Source of the DNA: Akkermansia sp.
GTDB lineage: Bacteria; Verrucomicrobiota; Verrucomicrobiia; Verrucomicrobiales; Akkermansiaceae
Assembly (NCBI GenBank): GCA_020047775.1
Contig: JAIFNK010000201.1
Location: 1-5,997 of the forward strand
Direction: 5' to 3'
DNA: 5,997 nt
The translations under genes were made by a program, and so were the position numbers. Shown piece after piece: positions 3,631-5,997 of the stretch. The notes below the pieces were generated by a model. That model had not been told where the DNA came from and searched no databases. It was given only the letters and a program-made list of their open reading frames with translations. How positions within the stretch are numbered: the first letter of the stretch is position 1; each line of letters starts with the position of its first letter.

Positions 3631-5997
3631 TCACGGCTGGGTTACTAGCAGGCGGACAAAGATCTCTGGCGCGCCGGGGGGCACAGTGGCGGTAATCGTC
3701 CGGGTTGTCGCTGTGGTTGACTCGACTGTGGTCGCAATGGTGTCCTGCCAATCGCCCAGATCTGTCGATGCCTGCACGGTGTATGAGATTCCAGAAACAT
3801 AAATCGGCACCGTAAATCGAAAGATGAGATCACCGCCTTCACGGGCGAGGCCGGGCAGTCCGGTTCTACCGGGAGATTTTGGATTCAGGCCGAGCCCGTA
3901 TTCGACAAGATTTGGAATGCCATCCCCATCGGGATCGGCCGTGGCAGCGGCATCCAAACCTGTGAGATTGTTGGATGATAGCCAAACCGGAAATGTCAGG
4001 GGAATGACGTTCACAGTGGCTGTCTGGCTGTTTAAAGAGCCATAGGCGTTCGACACCCGTACCCAGAATGAAGAAGTGCCAACAAGGAGCGGGGTAGCAA
4101 AAGTAGAACTTGTTGCCCCGCTGATCGGGCTTGTGGTGTTGCCGCTATCTCCTTGATACCACTGATATGACAATGAATCAGCACCCGATGCGTTTACCGA
4201 CAGTGTTGTGGTGCCGCCGGCGGAAATTGTTACATTGGCGGGTTGGGTTGCTATCGTCAGGGTTCCCGTCGAAACCACGGCCGTGTTGCTTGTTGCCGCA
4301 CCACCGCCGCCCGTAACAACCACGCAATAGTTACCCCCGTCTTCTGTCAGCGTATTACTGATTGTGAACGTGCTGCCGGTAGCTTGAGGGATCACAATCC
4401 CGTTCCTGAGCCACTGATAGGTAAACGACGGCGTCCCGGCGGCAACAACGCTGAGTGTGAGCGGTTGTCCCACCAGAAGGCCCTGGCTCATCGGCTGAAC
4501 CGTGATAACTGTCGGGGAAAAGGAGAAAAGACGGGTTGGAACTCCGACGCGAATGGTATTGTTTGAGTAATCCGCGACGTAGATGTTGGCAGCGTTGTCC
4601 ACCGCCATCCCGGTCGGATTGTTGAACCGGGCAACACTCCCGATTCCATCCGTGCTTCCTGCGTGCCATTGGTCGAGCCCGCCTATCGTAATTGTCACTC
4701 CCGAGTGGGTGATTTTTCGAATCGTGCAATTTCCGGAATCCGCCACGTAAACATTTCTTTCAGAATCCAAAGCGACACCCGCGGGATGGTAGAACAACGC
4801 TTCGGCCCCATCTGTTGTACCCTGCACATAGTCAAGCCCCGCCAGAGTGCTCACAACGCCCTCAGGCATGATTTTCCGGATTGTGTAACTGCTCCAATCG
4901 CTTACATACGCGTTGCTGGCGCTGTCCACCGCCACGCCGTGCGGTGAGCTGAATCGTGCCGCGCTGCCAAGCCCGTCGCGATGGTCTCCATACGGGCTGG
5001 CCAGCCCCGCGACCGTGCTAACCAGATTTCCCGGAGTGATCTTGCGAATCGTATTGTTTCCTGAATCGGTAATGAACAGATTGCCGGACCCGTCCACTGC
5101 GACACCGCCCGGTATGTTGAATCGGGCGGAGCTTCCCGTTCCATCAGCACTACCTGACACGCCAGCGAGGCCGGCCAAAGTGCCCACCACCCCGCCAGGG
5201 GTGATCTTGCGAATCGTGTGGCTGCCCGAATCAGCCACATACAGGTTGCCAGCACCATCCACAGCGATACCCGTGGGTCGGCTGAATCGGGCGCTACTGC
5301 CAGCCCCGTCGCTGCTCCCGGCTGAACCAGGCTGGCCCGCCAGGGTGCTAACCACGCCTCCCGAGGTGATTTTCCGGACCGTTTTGTTGTTTGTATCGGA
5401 TACATAGATGTTCCCGAGGCTATCCACCTCCACATCACCTGGTCCGTCGAAGCGGGCGGCACTTCCTGTGCCATCCGCGCTTCCAGACGACCCGGCGAGG
5501 CCGGCAAGGGTGGAAAAGGTATAGCTCACATCCGCCGGAAACGTCAGTGATGCCGCCGCACTTGTCGCAGAACCGCTTAGGTTCGTCGCCACCAAACTAT
5601 ACAGTCCGGCGTCGCGCCCCCCCACATTGGTCAGCGCCAGCGTTGAGGCTGTCGCGCCAGCGATGGGAATGCCGTTTTTGAGCCATTGATAGGTCGCGCT
5701 GGCTTCACTGGAACCAGAGGTGAATATGACCGTGCCGCCCGTTGCGTTCAATGCCACCGATGTTGGTTGCGCGGTTATCCTTGGCGCGACATCCACGACA
5801 ACTGTTGCCGTATTACTATCGGCAAAACCAGCGGTGTTGGTTACCCGGACCCAATAGTCCGCGGTTTCCGTCAAAGCCGGAGTTGTGAAGCTTGCATTGG
5901 TTCCGCCCGCCGCCGGATTGCTTGTATTACCACTGGCACCTCGAAACCATTGATAGGACATGGGAGCCTGACCGACCGCGGATGCTGACAGCGTGGC
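3631..5997 (-). CDS. Ig-like/NHL-repeat surface or secreted protein (5' end outside window)
   Basis: This is the C-terminal 788 residues of a larger protein. The frame stays open to the right edge and the edge cuts into an Ig-like domain, so the ATG at 5961 is internal and the start and export signal are unseen. Counting from the edge, the order is: Ig-like type A (1-69, incomplete), Ig-like type B (70-157), six NHL repeats (161-483) that should close a six-bladed propeller, type B (494-576), type A (578-664), a calcium-type loop DPDGDGIPNLVE (688-699; Asp688, 690, 692 and Glu699 in EF-hand/TSP3 spacing), and a terminal beta domain (about 718-788) ending VRLLVTQP. The NHL signature is 'ARF..P.GVAVD..GN.YV.D..N.TIRKI'. 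NHL propellers usually bind proteins, glycans or nucleic acid, and Ig-like modules act as spacers or adhesion domains. An extracellular binding role is therefore likely but the ligand is unknown. No enzyme motif is seen. Only two cysteines occur (424, 558), so disulfides do not stabilise the Ig modules. Confidence 0.88.
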   Translation of the reverse strand, partial: ATLSASAVGQAPMSYQWFRGASGNTSNPAAGGTNASFTTPALTETADYWVRVTNTAGFADSNTATVVVDVAPRITAQPTSVALNATGGTVIFTSGSSEASATYQWLKNGIPIAGATASTLALTNVGGRDAGLYSLVATNLSGSATSAAASLTFPADVSYTFSTLAGLAGSSGSADGTGSAARFDGPGDVEVDSLGNIYVSDTNNKTVRKITSGGVVSTLAGQPGSAGSSDGAGSSARFSRPTGIAVDGAGNLYVADSGSHTIRKITPGGVVGTLAGLAGVSGSADGTGSSARFNIPGGVAVDGSGNLFITDSGNNTIRKITPGNLVSTVAGLASPYGDHRDGLGSAARFSSPHGVAVDSASNAYVSDWSSYTIRKIMPEGVVSTLAGLDYVQGTTDGAEALFYHPAGVALDSERNVYVADSGNCTIRKITHSGVTITIGGLDQWHAGSTDGIGSVARFNNPTGMAVDNAANIYVADYSNNTIRVGVPTRLFSFSPTVITVQPMSQGLLVGQPLTLSVVAAGTPSFTYQWLRNGIVIPQATGSTFTISNTLTEDGGNYCVVVTGGGGAATSNTAVVSTGTLTIATQPANVTISAGGTTTLSVNASGADSLSYQWYQGDSGNTTSPISGATSSTFATPLLVGTSSFWVRVSNAYGSLNSQTATVNVIPLTFPVWLSSNNLTGLDAAATADPDGDGIPNLVEYGLGLNPKSPGRTGLPGLAREGGDLIFRFTVPIYVSGISYTVQASTDLGDWQDTIATTVESTTATTRTITATVPPGAPEIFVRLLVTQP
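4549..5517 (-). repeat. Six tandem NHL-coding repeats of about 165 bp
   Basis: Repeats start at visible residues 161, 216, 271, 326, 382 and 435 and are 55, 55, 55, 56, 53 and about 49 residues long. The first three are exactly 165 bp apart at the DNA level. For example, GTGAT of the KIT codons (plus-strand reading) recurs at 5036, 5201 and 5366, with matching sites at 4709 and, slightly changed, 4868. Repeats 2 and 3 (upstream end) share near-identical blocks such as GTGATCTTGCGAATCGT. The others have drifted further. The fifth repeat has lost the 'GSAARF' segment, reading GAEALFYHP instead. Confidence 0.85.

Noticed and set aside
4902..5507. Long open frames on both strands across the NHL region (for example minus 4902-5507, plus 4913-5407)
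   Set aside because: They are other-frame readings of the tandem repeats in a GC-rich gene. Their apparent internal repetition only mirrors the 165-bp unit.
5959..5961. ATG at 5961 (minus strand) as the true start of the large Ig/NHL gene
   Set aside because: The frame is open to the window edge and the upstream codons read TLSASAVGQAP, the normal first strand of the same Ig-like domain, so the gene continues outside.

Overview
This window holds four protein-coding genes, one of them cut by the right edge. It probably comes from a member of the Verrucomicrobiota, near Luteolibacter, Haloferula or other Verrucomicrobiales. The best evidence is the large minus-strand gene. It encodes several Ig-like modules of the YQW...NG type, then an EF-hand-like DPDGDG loop leading into 'VEYGLGLNP', then a final beta domain. 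From memory, that tail is typical of exported proteins in this phylum. A secreted SGNH/sialate-esterase-type hydrolase next to it and the scarcity of good Shine-Dalgarno sites also fit. This placement is inferred, since no rRNA or other marker is present.

Left part, plus strand: 1-152 is a leader without a convincing gene. A complete SelO/YdiU protein adenylyltransferase (selO, 153-1607) follows. After a 46-bp gap comes a 247-residue single-pass membrane protein of unknown function (1654-2397). Its lower GC content and near-absent leader set it apart from selO, and it resembles ExbD/TolR only in general layout.

Middle: 2398-2674 separates convergent genes. It holds a short CGGATG-type quasi-tandem repeat, a small hairpin followed by seven T, and two short palindromes.

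Right part, minus strand: the first gene in transcription order is the large surface or secreted protein (3631 to beyond 5997). It has a six-blade NHL propeller flanked on each side by two Ig-like domains. The 143-bp gap after it includes a possible 15-codon leader ORF whose stop overlaps the next start. The second gene is a signal-peptide-bearing SGNH esterase (2675-3487). The two could be co-transcribed and act outside the cytoplasm, perhaps in glycan binding and deacetylation, but that link rests on adjacency alone.

I found no tRNA, rRNA, CRISPR array, transposase or integrase, and no convincing evidence of a new multi-gene system. The most unusual structure is the mirrored A-B-NHL-B-A domain order of the large protein. 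Less certain leads are the ExbD-like orphan and the start region of the esterase.
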